Assembly (NCBI GenBank): GCA_038373865.1 | Contig: JAXGGA010000024.1 | Span: 1 to 64,000, forward strand | From: Uloborus plumipes | Taxonomy: Eukaryota; Arthropoda; Arachnida; Araneae; Uloboridae | Reading direction: 5' to 3' | Length of the DNA: 64,000 nucleotides | Shown here: positions 1 through 11,978 of the stretch, piece after piece | How positions within the stretch are numbered: the stretch's first letter is position 1 | Layout: each line of letters begins with the position of its first letter | Translations under genes and position numbers: made by a program | The notes under the pieces: model-generated | Seen by the model: only the letters and a program-made list of their open reading frames with translations | Told to the model about the DNA's origin: nothing | Databases searched by the model: none

Positions 1-782
1 TTCCCAAAAAAAGACCCCCCTCTTCAAAATTGATCCTCCCTTGGGTTCCCAAAATGATCCACATGGACCCCCAGGGGTTCACCAGCCTCGATGTCATTTA
101 AGCAAGTTATACTAACATTTAGTCATTCTATATGTGCAATACAGTGTCCAACACAATTTTTACCGCACATTTTTTTCTATTTTGAAATGCTAGAAACATT
201 GCATTTCTTTCCTAATTTTGGAACTGTGCCTAGATGGATGGCTCACGAGCAACGGACAAAATCTGGTAAGGATCCACGGAGGGAAAATGTTTGGGAATCT
301 CTGGTGTATTCAAAAGCATGACTTGTTTCCGCTGAAATTTATTCTTTCATCATTACTTCGGAAAGATTTATGCATCACGATGCATTAAGAGCAAGAATCT
401 GAGAGAGTGTCACGCCTGTGATTCATGACCTCTAAGATTTTTTCCAAAAAATTACCAAATGTTTATAATCTTATTGAAAGACCAAATCCAGAATGTTTTG
501 CTCTAAAGTTGAGTTGTTTGGTTTTTATGGATCCCTAAAGTTGAAGGTGCGGCATCAAAAATTAAGCGGATTTTCAAGACATGGAAGTTGCTGTGAGCCA
601 AAACTCTTACCAGGAACTGTTTAACTCCAATTTTCTTTTTGTATATGGAATGTAGAAGGTCGAAACTTTACAAAATGAGTGTTAAGTTTGAGGTAAGTTG
701 TTGCCGTAAGGTCAGTGAAGGCCCTCAAAACAAGCCATTTTTGACGTTTTTTAGCGTTTTTGAGGTCCAAAAACAGCTTGTA
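1..782. other. AT-rich sequence, no gene recognised
   Basis: No coding region with recognisable similarity is seen. The first ~90 bases contain C-rich phrases of the type GGTTCCC and GGACCCC that resemble hAT-type terminal sequence, but no partner end or target duplication is visible inside the window. Confidence 0.5.
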
Positions 783-2394
783 CAGTCATAGAAAAAAAAA
801 ACGAAACACTCTGAATTATTCGGCTGCTATACTTGCCAAGAACAAAAGAAAGGTGTCTTCTGACATGGATTAAAGTCTTCTTTAAAACTATGTGAGTAAA
901 ATTTTGATAAGGGGCTATATACAAAGTGAAATGAACTCAAAGTCTTAATTTTCAAATAGGAACCCCTACATTTGGTTACATAGTTAGGTGCAGAGGGTCA
1001 AAATTATGCTGGGTACCAAGCGGCATCACTTTAGGACCTGTAGAACAAAAGTTATGACCGACCAAAGATTTAGGGACCACCACCACATTTAAAAAGCTAC
1101 TTTCAAGGTCAAAATTTACAAAGAGTAGACAAATGATATTTTTTCGATTAAATTACCTAAAGCTACTCGCAATAATACGTTTGCTTTTCGTAATTAATTA
1201 AAAATTCTCGGGTTTTGTAAAGTTATAATATTTTTTTGAAATTTGGAAGAGAAAACCCTACTGTGTAGAGTTCAAAGGAAAAACACAACATTCTATCTTT
1301 TTGATTAAACAAAGATGGATGTATACTTTTAGCTACGCACTAACCGTTGCAGCACACACCTTTTGGAGAGAGGTTACAACTTAAAAGTAACCTCTTGTAT
1401 TTATATAAACTACTGTATTAGGATTGGCAAAAATGTTAAAACCGTGGCTCAGAATTAAAAAAAACGTCTAATCGTCACAAATTATTCCAAATAACCTTCC
1501 GAGACACCACAGTTTTCCATGAAAATCAAGTGTCCACGTAAAAAGTTTTCTGAATTGCTACATGTTGCATGAATGCAGACTTCTCACAAATGGACAAAAC
1601 ACTGGATTGTCTACCAGTTTTAAAATATACTCAGCAGTTTTATTAGCGTTTCGCTTTCAGCATATTATAACTGTTGAAAACTAAATACTATATAAAAACG
1701 CTGAGCATGTTCTGCAACTGGTGGATAAGCATAATCCTCTTTCTTTGCATAGAAATTCCCTGCTATTGTTTCAGTTTGCACAGTTGTATATGGTCCCTAA
1801 AAATGGTTCTTTTAGCATATCTCAAAAACTACTGGATATTTTGAGCTCCCATTTTGGATTCTCCTTTGAAACCCCTTCTAGATTGTTTCTCCATCAAAAT
1901 ATTATATGGTTCCAGATCATCATTTTTTCAAATATTAATTTCAAAATTCATAAAAAATTCAAAATTTTATCTGAGACGAAATCAATGACGTTTTTATTGT
2001 TGGGTTGGTTCATACTTTGATATAAAAAAACAAACTTTGCCGTACCTATCGTGGTTTAGGTATTATATGCCCAAGTATCAAAAATATTTTTAACATTACG
2101 GGACGGTTTTTTCTCAGTTCAATTGTGAAGCAACGGCTGGAGCAAATTTAAAACGATTTGGTATACAAAGTTAAATGATGTTGCTGATTACAAATATGCG
2201 ATAAAAAGGGGGGTTTTCATAGAAAATTTTAAAGTTGATGCCGATTTTTATATGAAGACGACCCCTTAACAACAATTTACCAATAGAAATTTATAGAGCA
2301 CATTATTCCTGAAAAAATAACATATTACACGTGTCTCTAGTGCTAATAGTCTTCGAATACGAGCGAGTGTTTCGTTTTTTTTTTTCTATGACTG
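783..2394. mobile_element. TA-flanked DNA transposon, no transposase seen (1.6 kb)
   Basis: The left end CAGTCATAGAAAAAAAAAAC and its reverse complement at the right end form terminal inverted repeats (TIRs) of about 29 bp that differ only in poly-A length. Both ends continue into GAAACACTC, and both are flanked by TA (781-782 and 2395-2396). This is the layout of Tc1/mariner/pogo-type elements. The interior is AT-rich. The longest open frame (1721-2020) encodes 99 residues that I do not recognise, so the copy is probably non-autonomous. The family assignment rests only on the TA duplication and TIRs. Confidence 0.7.
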
Positions 2395-2604
2395 TACCAC
2401 ATCTGCGCTTAGCACGGCAGTAATGGCCTTCACGCTTCTAGCGACTCTCTCCACCCCTGTCGGCAAGAAAAGACCCTTACTATGTTAGGATTGGACCAAA
2501 CATTAGGTCTCTTTCTCTTCCTTGCCTACTTCCAGCGCAAAGTGAGTACAGAACTCGGGGCAGGTTCCTCGCTCTGCTATTTTCTCTGCTTTATTCCTCT
2601 AAAG

Positions 2605-3592
<988 letters not shown>

Positions 3593-4000
3593 CTCTAAAG
3601 ACTTGAAAATTTGTATGCACTTTTAACCCAGTCCTGCCCATTTGGTTCAATTCGGCTCAATCATGTTCTCTCTCTCACCCAAACAGCGAAAAAGAGTTTC
3701 AAACTGGGACAAAGTCTTGTCACGATACTTCTTGCTTCTAGCGACTCTCTCAACCCCTGTCAGCAAGAAAAAGCTTGCTCGTTAGGCGCTCCTTATGACC
3801 CCTACAATGTTAGGATTGGCCTTAGAACCCTTGCCCACTTTCCGGCGCGAAGTGTGTACCTCTGCTATTTCCTACACTCTGCCATTTCCAATTTCTTGTA
3901 AATTTGTTTTTACATTTAACCCGTTTAATTTCCGTTTGCCTTATGTCAGCTCAATCATGTTCTCTTTCTCACCCAAAGAGCGAAAAAGAGCTTCGCCCTG

Positions 4001-4822
4001 ACGCAAATTCTTATCATACTCTGTATCTGTAAAACATTTAATTGTAATGTCGATTATCTGAATATTCGCCTGTATTTCCGTCGGACCGTTCTCGTAGACT
4101 GACGAACGTTGAAAATAAGTACTGAACTTTCGATTCTCAGCGAAATATGGTAGCACCGTCACCCGAAAAAGCGAAAGCAGCGGATATTCTGAAAAAGAAG
4201 TAAAAAACTGTATACATAGCTAAAAAATTCAATACCACGAGGACACTAATTTAAATTACTAACTGAAAACTATTACATTGAATGAATAAAACTTTCTTTT
4301 GGAGAACTAAAAGTGACCACTAACACTCATACATTGAATTAATAAGAATAATCCTAATTTTTTCAAATGCAGAAAAACCTTCGGTGCCTATTTTTTTTTT
4401 TTAATAAAAAAGTCACGAAGTTAGTTTTTATTTTATTTTTTTAGGCTAAAACGATTTCCTTAATTTGTGCTTTAAGTTTTTTCAAATGTATCTTGTCCCA
4501 GTCGAAATAAGTGAAAACTGGTTAGCTGCTGCTTTTAAAATGGGTGCATACTTAGCCTAGTTGAAATGGGTGGATTTTTCTGCATTCAGTACATCGCACC
4601 GCATACATATCGCTCACTGGGTGCAATAGAGGCACATGTCAAAAAATGGTTATTTTTAGTAAATTGTACCATTATTACTAGCATTTTGTATTTTATCAAC
4701 TAACAATACTGGCACATTGTTATGTTATTGTGCTACCGCTAGATAGAGCTAGTGTCACTATTGCATTTGCCGCGTTTTTTAACCGCGACGCGACAACATC
4801 GGCACATTTATCGGTGTGTCAG
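4001..4822. other. No gene seen; motif CAATACTGGCACA
   Basis: AT-rich sequence without a recognised gene. The 13-mer CAATACTGGCACA at 4704-4716 has its exact reverse complement at 7091-7103, on the far side of the 4823-6945 element, and a related copy lies near 7029-7045. This may mark an older element into which the 2.1-kb element inserted. Confidence 0.4.
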
Positions 4823-4838
4823 TAGGGTGATTCAGAAA

Positions 4839-5161
4839 TGTATGGAAAAAAATAAACTTTGTATTTTTGTGCGTCTTACCCTCCTATTTTGTGCCACTAT
4901 ATACACTGATTATTTGTGCAAAATTTTGACAAAATGTATCAATATTTAGAAGTCGCTCAAATGCCTTGAAATTTCCTGATATTGACAAAAACGTGAACGC
5001 AAATGATCTATGGAAAAAACTAGCCTTTGTACTTTTTTCGTCGTACCGTCTTATTTAGACCTTTATATACACTGAATTATTTGCCCAAAATTTTAGAAAA
5101 CTATATTTACATTTAGGAGTACTTCAAATTTTGTGATAGTGGCACAAATGCGAACGTAAAT
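4839..5161. repeat. Two subterminal direct repeats of ~160 bp
   Basis: 4839-5005 and 5006-5161 align in order: TATGGAAAAAA, then CTTTGTA, CTTACC or CGTACC, TATATACACTGA, ATTATTTG, CAAAATTTT, and finally a GAACG(C/T)AAAT end. They lie just inside the left end of the 2.1-kb element and may be transposase-binding subterminal repeats. The right end appears to have only a single partial copy. Confidence 0.6.
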
Positions 5162-5231
5162 AATAATAATACAGTTACTTTATTGCTTTTTTATATCTCT
5201 AAAGAAAAAAAGCTTGCAATCACAAAATGAA

Positions 5232-5717
5232 CTATATATCTGAAAAACCAATAAAATGCAGAAAAGTATAAAAACTAATCAAATACGGAAAAAATATAAA
5301 AAACAAATTTAAATACATTAAATATATAGTAATTCGCTCATTAATTCTTGCAATACTTTTTAAGGTTACTTTTTTGCAACTTCGAAACCTTTTCTGTGTT
5401 CCTGTACCACTTGAAGAAGACAGTCTTTGTTCATCGTCGTCAGTGATAGTCTTACCAAATGCTTCAATACGGGCCATGCCACGCTCCGTATTGTCGTTTA
5501 CAATCCTTAGTTTCTTTGGTAGTACAAAGCTTTGTTGGTTTGTAGCTATCTTGAAGATTCCTATGCTCAGGAAAGGACGCTGAAAATGTTCCAAATCATT
5601 TCTCAGTGCTTGAAGAAGGGTTGCTGGGAACCCAGCTCTTAGATATTCTTTCCCATTAACGATAAGAATGTGAAAGAAATCACATTCTACGAATACCTTT
5701 TCTTTGTCCGGCTGCAA
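5232..5717 (-). pseudogene. Fragment of an unnamed conserved, transposon-associated protein
   Basis: An open frame of 161 residues, probably the 3' part of a larger gene. Residues ~70-120 contain VNDNTERGMARIEAF followed by T-DDEQ and a Ser-rich stretch. From memory, the pattern VND-AERG--LI--- followed by T-DEEQ recurs near the C-terminus of uncharacterised arthropod and cnidarian proteins. The last ~35 residues are hydrophobic and AT-coded and are probably read-through of non-coding DNA. More coding-like pieces lie upstream on the same strand (6171-6560) but are broken by stops, so the copy is treated as decayed. The gene lies inside the TIR element with the 9-bp duplication, which suggests it is that element's own protein. 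Its function is unknown. Confidence 0.5.
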
Positions 5718-5769
5718 GTTTGAACTGATAAGTTATGGTGAAATATCCATAACTTGAAGCCATAAAGAA

Positions 5770-5820
5770 CCTTGACTATGATTGAATCCTTGACTATGAT
5801 TGAATCCTTGACTATGATTG
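5770..5820. repeat. Three tandem copies of an 18-bp repeat
   Basis: CCTTGACTATGATTGAAT occurs nearly three times in a row. On the minus strand it gives a short repeated peptide, but no convincing gene is associated with it. Confidence 0.85.
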
Positions 5821-6170
5821 CTGAAACCGCTTAAAAAGCAGTATTGTAGATCCAATGGCAGTGGATGGTTCCACGCAATTGCGTGAACACCGCATTTCAC
5901 ATTGCACGCAATCAAATACCCCAATTCTACTTATTTCTTGGTTTATAGGTTAAAATACCGAGAGACCCAGACTAGAATAGACTTCGGTCGTAATACCACA
6001 GAAAACACAATGTCTAAAATATAATGGCGAAAAGCACAATATGAAAGTTGCTTCCCTAGTTTTTTTTCTCAAGTTCAAAATGCTCCAACTTGAGTACCGG
6101 CACTGCATGTCGTATCGAAACACATACCACGTACGAGCTCAGTAAGTTCCCATTTATCTACATGGTTATC

Positions 6171-6560
6171 GTACAGCAGCATTTGCCGTAGCGATTCCAG
6201 TGCCTGACTAACTTACTAGAATCCAGAAGTAAATCATCAATGCTTGTGGTCCTGATACTAATACTAGTATGAAACCCGCCGATCCTCGTTCATTTTTCCA
6301 ATATATTTTGCATAAGTGTTTCGTTCCAGTGAACTATCAAAGGAAGTCATAGATTTAAACGACTTTTGTAAGTTAACGGCCGATTTAGAGCGAATAGTTT
6401 GCCTTTACCGTTTTATGAACGTTGTCAAATCCTCCCCATTTTGATCCATACTTTGTACTGTAGCAGCTACTATCAAAGTGGCTTTCTGTTACTTATATTG
6501 GGCCCTGTCTAGAGTGAATGCTAGGTGTTTTAGCCGAATAAACTCATACACCTCAAACAC
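6171..6560 (-). pseudogene. Upstream coding remnants of the 2.1-kb element's gene
   Basis: Minus-strand pieces look coding but do not join into one frame. One reads VFEVYEFIRLKHLAFTLDRA just after a polypyrimidine tract ending CTTTCAG, which would serve as a splice acceptor (junction at about 6560). The next, from 6411 downward, reads KSFKSMTSFDSSLERNTYA and continues to KYIGKMNEDRR before a stop. A frameshifted continuation gives TTSIDDLLLDSSKLVRHWN. Composition and order fit the N-terminal half of the protein whose C-terminal part is at 5232-5717. I do not recognise a named domain. Confidence 0.4.
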
Positions 6561-7567
6561 CTGAAAGAAAACAGAAACCACAGCCCGAGCTTGCAGCTAC
6601 ATTTTCTACCCAAACTCAGGTAAGAGATGATGCAGCTTTGGAGCAGGGGAGGGGGTCGTTACAACTCACTTTGATCTATTATTTTATTGACTAATTACTT
6701 AATAGAGTAAACTAACATTTTAAATTATTCCATTTTATATGAAGAACAATATTATTTCGGGTAATGAAGTTATATACTCCAACTCTCGAAATTTCTAATT
6801 TTCAACAGAATTCGATCGCGTTGAGCGACCTCTAAATATTATTCAATTGAGCTAAAATTTTACATACATCACATTCATAAATAGTGTAAAAAACTGCAGG
6901 GTAAGACCAAAGAAATTCAAAAAAAAATTTTTTTGAATCACCCTAGTGTGTCAGTGATCTTCGCAATAGTACGGTAAGTTTGATTGATATTATAGAATTT
7001 TGGTTAACAACAATGGCACAATTTAAGTTATGCCAGTATTGTAAGTTTAAATTTTATTAAATAGACCAAAAGTATTGGATCAACCTAATTTGTGCCAGTA
7101 TTGCATATTTAATGGTTGATATTCCTGAAATGAAAAAAAAGCAATAACAGCACAATTATTGTTTTTCATTTTTTTTAATAAAAAAAAAAGGTTTTGTTGA
7201 AAAAATTAAACTAGTAGAATTTGATACCTATCTTTAAAAGTGTAAACCAATACAATTTTTTTAATTGATCGAGAGAGTTGATATGGAATATTGAAATCAA
7301 CCAACTTCTCTTTATAAATCAGTAATTTTCCCAAAACTAAGAATTTGTTGATGTGCCTAAAGAATTTTGACATCTTGAATTCAAAATTATGTTTTTCGCA
7401 ATGACGGAATGTGAAAGGTATGTGTGTGGGGGGGGGGGGCAATTGTGTGCGTGAGCAAGACATGGACGCCACCACCCGAAGAATCAAGGGGCGGTGAGCG
7501 TCCTCGGAATTGGCTTACCGGGACGCACCTTGTGGCAGACTCCGGGGCCAATCTGAATAATAAAGAG

Positions 7568-8038
7568 CCCAGCAAGCAAAATTACTTGCATCAACCTTGA
7601 CAGATCTTGACATTGAACTGACAGCGTCAATATTGCACAATTTTGTACTGCATGTAGATTGCATACAGATTTAAAAATCAATAATGCTATAACAACACGT
7701 GTGTAATATTACATACATCTTAACATATCTACACTGAAACGTGCTGTAAAATCAACATTGCACACATGTTGTCAGCATCAGGATTTTAAAGAATTTGTTG
7801 AACTGGAGCACTGATTTCACGCTGCCGCCAGCAATTTGATGCTTCAAAGGCAGAGCCCACCCTGACATTCGACTGACAAAAGGCTGAATACATCTTGACA
7901 GTCAACATTGGGGCAAGTCGCTGACAGCTCTTAGAGAGCAACATAGCATTATCCATCCAGGCAGCATTCAGGCAAGATTAGATTGGCCGACGCGTTATCC
8001 TGTATGCATTCCTGAGACAAGATATTTTGCTTGCTGGG
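7568..8038. mobile_element. 471-bp MITE with CCCAGCAAGCAAAAT ends
   Basis: CCCAGCAAGCAAAAT at the left is matched by ATTTTGCTTGCTGGG at the right. The interior contains short degenerate repeats around CTTGACA and ACTGACAG. No open frame of note is present, and the flanks do not show an obvious target duplication, so the superfamily is not assigned. Confidence 0.65.
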
Positions 8039-9245
8039 AAAAATTTAAAAAAAAACTGAAAAATACGCTTTTAGAGTTAATCAAAATAATAAGGACTATT
8101 ATTAGACGGTACAAAATTACAAATATAAAAGTAACATGCTATCATTAATACAAAAGGTTAAACTATATTTTCATGATACTCTAACTGATTTCCCTCTGAT
8201 TTTCACAAAACTATTGAATATCAGCTAAGAATACATGCACTTATGATGCGTAAACATGTAGTACAATTTAGCCTTTAGTATTAATAATAGTTTATCAGAT
8301 ATACATCTTTTATATTTGCAAAGAACGTGAATTTTATATCTTATTCAGAGTTACATACAGAGAACAGACCCAACGGGTTAACTTGCATGTAAACCCACAC
8401 GTGAAACTACGAGAAGCATCAAGATGAACTCCCTCGATTGAACCAAACTCCTTGAAACGCGATTTTAGGACTTGATTTTTAGAAATTTTCTAAGACATAG
8501 CCCCCAACGCCCTTTTTACTTTGGAACTTCAAATTGCAAATATTTCCGAACCGAAAGAGGAGGGCCACTTAGCTTCCCAGGAAACAATCCTGGGTGCACC
8601 ACTATTTGCCCCAACTCTAGAAGTGGCAACATACCACTTGATTTTGAAATAGATAAGGGTAGCCCCTTCAAGGGGGACAGGTTGACCAGTCTGACATTTT
8701 GGTTCCCTCGTTTCAAGTATTTGGAAACATGTTGATATTGTCCTAGCCCTAGCGCAAAAAAAGATCATAGGGTGAATAAAACTCCATAAAATTAGAAAGA
8801 TAACTTAATTCTCAAATTTAAAACGTTTGGGAAACGTTTCCTGGGCACCTTTTTATATGCATTTCTTTCAAGTCTGAGTTTTAAAAATGTTTTCTTCAGA
8901 TAGACAAAAATCGTCAAACCTCAATAAGGCAGCACATCCGAAACTAAGCGACCAGTCTTTTTTTTTTTTTTTTCAACACTATACCTAAAATTGTGTAAAA
9001 AAACATTATTCTTTCATTGATCATCGATGAAAATAACAGTACATTGTTCTTGCCGGAGCATATTTACTAACGGTATACATAGGGTGAAAGAGAGGTTCAA
9101 ATTCGATCATGAATTGCTTTGTTGTTTCTTGTGGCAGCTATTCTGACAATTTGGGGTGCGCTGCTTCACTTTACCATTTGGAGTGGAGTCCGACTTCCAC
9201 AATAAACACAATCCATAGGAGCCCGATTATAGGGTAAACAATAGG
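8039..9245. other. No gene recognised
   Basis: AT-rich sequence. A ~250-bp stretch (8472-8735) is less AT-rich and open in several frames on both strands, but none of the products is recognisable. A short frame from 9109 is discussed under rejected items. Confidence 0.4.
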
Positions 9246-10525
9246 GTGGAGTGAAAAAAATGAATTTTTGATTTTCGTAAACGGATATCCTTCATTTACT
9301 GTGTTGTAACAATTCTGTAAAATATTTCATTTTTGAGACATCATCTTTAGTCGGCGCATTTAGCTTAAAATTTTGAAAATTTTGAATTTTTTTAGCCTTT
9401 TCAAAAATTTTAAAAAAATAATGCGAATGGAAAAGTAGAGACAGGTGGTTATTAAATGAAAGAGAAAGGTTTGAAACATACAAAGAATTTGTTAAAACCG
9501 TTTTAGATTGTGATTTGGCCCAAAGTTCATCAATTTTCCCGAAATTTCCAGTATTTTCAATATTGAGCGGAAATTTTATAATTTAATATTTTTTCTCAAT
9601 ATTTACTGAAAGTGCCTTCAAAACATTCACGTAATCCTTTTGTTTTTTCTTTGAACTGTGCGACTCTTCACTTACTCATGTGGAATTACCCAAGATTCAC
9701 CACAAGGAAGTGGCTGCACTTTGAATCCCACCCGCGTTCCCATTCCTTCCCATTCGTCAGCGAAAACGAGGATATCCAACAGAAACATCCCGTCAATTTA
9801 CGACGCAAAGGAAGGACACAGTTTAAGGACTCTGCTCCACATCAGCAAAAAACGCGACAGAAACCGAAGGCAGAAACCGAAAATCCGAGTACTTTCCATA
9901 GGAACACTATTTAATCCATTTTACGTTTCTGCCGTATTTTTCTGCTTTACGTCAATGTGGAGCAGGGCCCTTTCTGTTTAAGATGCACCTAAGAAATGTA
10001 AATGTGCGCTCGCATTGGTTGGCAGGAAAGGGTCACGGGTAGAACTCGAATTTGGTCACTTCCTCGTGGGGCGTCCTGGGTTGAGTAGTTCCACATGAGC
10101 TAGCGAAGAGTAGCACAGTTAAAAGTAATAACAAAATAAAAAAAAAGGTTTTGAAGACACTTTAAGTAGTATTGAGAGGAAATACTGAGTTAAAAAGTGT
10201 TGAAAATATCAGAAATTTCGGGAAATTTGATGAACTTTGAGCGTAATGCGCGAACTGAAATAATAATCTAAAATTTTTTTTACAAAAATCGTTGTATTTC
10301 TCAGACCGTTCTCTTCCATTTAATAACCACCCGTCACTAGTTTTTTCATTTGCAGTAATTAAAATAAAAAAATTAATCTAAGAAATTCAAAACTTTAACC
10401 AAATAACGCAGACTTAAGATGACATCGCAAAAATGAAATATTTTACAGAATTGTTACAAAGCCTCTTACACAGCAAATGAAAGGTACCCGTTTACGAATA
10501 TCAGAACTTCATTTTTTCACTCCAC
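9246..10525. mobile_element. Foldback-type element with ~500-bp inverted arms
   Basis: The ends GTGGAGTGAAAAAAATGAA and TTCATTTTTTCACTCCAC begin arms that can be followed inward for about 500 bp (about 9246-9755 and 10020-10525). Matching landmarks include TTAATAACCACC/GGTGGTTATTAA, AATTTCGGGAAA/TTTCCCGAAATT and CTCATGTGGAA/TTCCACATGAG. The arms are diverged by substitutions and small indels, so the element is old. The central ~260 bp contains an unrelated small MITE. No transposase is visible. Confidence 0.75.
9827..9970. mobile_element. Small MITE in foldback loop (TTAA family, copy 1)
   Basis: About 144 bp with inverted ends related to GGGCCCTGCTCCACAT; the left end is altered to GGACTCTGCTCCACAT. 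The left flank is TTAA and the right flank has drifted to TTTC. The interior closely matches the copy at 23298-23437. Confidence 0.75.
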
Positions 10526-10589
10526 GCCAGTTAACAACCATTCACAGCAAAACAATACATTCACACAAAGAAGGGACAAGGACAGGAGA

Positions 10590-10690
10590 GAGAAAGTACA
10601 TCCATGCCCGAGCCGGAATTCGAACCTGGAAATCTCATCATCCAGTCAAATTTTTCTGGTTACTAGACATGGTGGCTTGCAATTGGTTTG
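10590..10690 (-). repeat. tRNA-derived SINE fragment (likely)
   Basis: On the minus strand GGTTCGAATTCC (complement of 10615-10626) matches the RNA polymerase III B box, followed by a GC-richer stretch. A clear A box is not visible upstream, so this is either a degenerate or a 5'-truncated SINE. No function is implied. Confidence 0.4.
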
Positions 10691-11016
10691 CTCATTTGAC
10701 GAAAAAATAGTCAAGAAGTCGGGAATGAGCGAAAATTAATACTTTAAAACACTCTCAGCTAACCATTCTTTCTTTCACAGTATTTAAAAGCGTAAAACTG
10801 GTCACGAAAGATTTTATGATAATCTATGATGTGATCTAGGAAACTATTCTAAATTACCTCCTCAAGAAAAATTAAATTTGACACTTAACAGGAGATGTGA
10901 ATTTCAAACGACCTACTAAACTGAAAAATGTTTCAAAAAGAACGCCACTTTGATCCGAAATAGTCGCAATAAGCGCGTCGAGGCTTTGTTAACAGCTGCG
11001 ATCGTTGTAGTTGACA

Positions 11017-11024
11017 TATAAAAG
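11017..11024 (+). promoter_or_regulatory. TATA box of the secreted-protein gene (putative)
   Basis: TATAAAAG lies about 330 bp upstream of the ATG at 11355. Transcription would start near 11045-11055. The region between is a long leader with a short upstream open frame starting at 11041. A spliced leader cannot be excluded. Confidence 0.5.
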
Positions 11025-11354
11025 CGCTTATTAGCTGGGAATGGTTGATGAAGAAAGAGACAAAAATGCCATTACTGCTCGGCACGACGGTCAAAACGAG
11101 CTATCTTTCGCTTAATGATGTAACGTTTAATGGAGCCGTAAGAACTAATAGCAGCATTGGCCGCGCTTTTTACCAGCTCTGTCAACAGCGGGGAGGAAAC
11201 CGAAAAATGTTTTATGGCCGATGCTCGCATATGCTCTCTGCACAAACAAGCCTAATTATTAATAGGGGCCGGATGGATTGCGCCTAACATTCAGCTGTCC
11301 GATTCCCCCCGAGCAACTGGAATAGCTAATTGCGAGCCGCATCAGGGCCCATTG

Positions 11355-11978
11355 ATGTTTCCGCTGGTTTTAGTATGGATGGCCGCACTGGCCGGCCCGG
11401 CGTTCGCCTACCCCGTCGGGCAGGGCGACTGGTCGCTGGCGAACGATCTCTCCTGGGGTGACCCCTGGGACACCTATCACGGCCCGTGGAGCCTGGACTA
11501 CAACCGGGGCCTGCTCGGCACCGCGGCCCTAGGCGGCCTGAGGGCCGGATGGCCCTTCGACAGATCGGGCTCCCTGCTGACTAGCGACAATGCCGATACC
11601 CTCAACCCGTCCGTCCTGGGGTCTGACGTCCTGTTCAGGCCGTACGACAACTGGCACGGATATCCTGGCGTCGCTGAAGTTGCTGTCGACAACTACGCCC
11701 GTGGGTCTGGCTTTGGTGGAGCTGGCGGAATTGGCGGAGGTGTTGGAGTTGGCGGAACTGAAGTTGGCGTCCGGGGTGAGGAGGTGTTCCAGCCTCGCTG
11801 GCGCGGGAAATACTACAACGGACTGCGATTTGGCGGCGTGCGTGGCGCGGGATGGTCGGACTATGACTTCGCCTTCGACAGGATAGGTGGCGCCAGGTAC
11901 TACTCGAACCTCGGCACTGGGACCGCTAGGAACTCCATGCTCAGATATGGCGGTGATCAAGTATTCTTGAGGAGATAA
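11355..11978 (+). CDS. Secreted Gly/Tyr/Trp-rich, cysteine-free protein (207 aa)
   Basis: An open frame of 207 codons starting MFPLVLVWMAALAGPAFA, a hydrophobic signal peptide with a cleavage site after AFA, followed by YPVGQGDW. The mature part (~189 residues) is rich in Gly, Tyr, Trp, Asp and Arg, has no cysteine and a single lysine. It has a glycine-rich centre (GGAGGIGGGVGVGG, ~residues 121-136) between aromatic segments such as SWGDPWDTYHGPW and YDNWHGYPGV. It ends in a basic FLRR. The GC content is far above the ~32% of its surroundings, which supports real coding. Upstream frames stay open to about 11256, so a short first exon joined at an acceptor near 11345 (CAG) is possible. The composition suggests a structural extracellular or cuticle-like protein; I do not recognise the family. 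A TATA box and an AATAAA signal bracket it. Confidence 0.8.
   Translation: MFPLVLVWMAALAGPAFAYPVGQGDWSLANDLSWGDPWDTYHGPWSLDYNRGLLGTAALGGLRAGWPFDRSGSLLTSDNADTLNPSVLGSDVLFRPYDNWHGYPGVAEVAVDNYARGSGFGGAGGIGGGVGVGGTEVGVRGEEVFQPRWRGKYYNGLRFGGVRGAGWSDYDFAFDRIGGARYYSNLGTGTARNSMLRYGGDQVFLRR

Larger units (their letters stand above)
4823..6945 (-). mobile_element. 2.1-kb TIR transposon of unassigned family, perfect 9-bp TSD
   Basis: The left end TAGGGTGATTCA is matched by the inverted right end TGAATCACCCTA. The 9-mer GTGTGTCAG lies immediately outside each end (4814-4822 and 6946-6954). Further inside, both ends share TCTTACCCT in inverted orientation about 45-55 bases from the tip, so subterminal similarity extends to roughly 80 bp. 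Decayed coding sequence lies on the minus strand. A 9-bp duplication fits Mutator-like elements best among known superfamilies, but no catalytic motif of that family is visible, so the family is left open. Confidence 0.75.

Noticed and set aside
5733..5924. Peptide with repeated NHSQGF units
   Set aside because: It is generated by the three tandem 18-bp repeats, with no homologous frame in the neighbouring pseudogene.
9109..9237. Short plus-strand frame MNCFVVSCGSYSDNLG reminiscent of a THAP zinc-finger start
   Set aside because: Only the first C-x4-C resembles a THAP domain. The following residues lack the conserved Pro/Trp and the second zinc pair, and the frame ends after ~43 codons.
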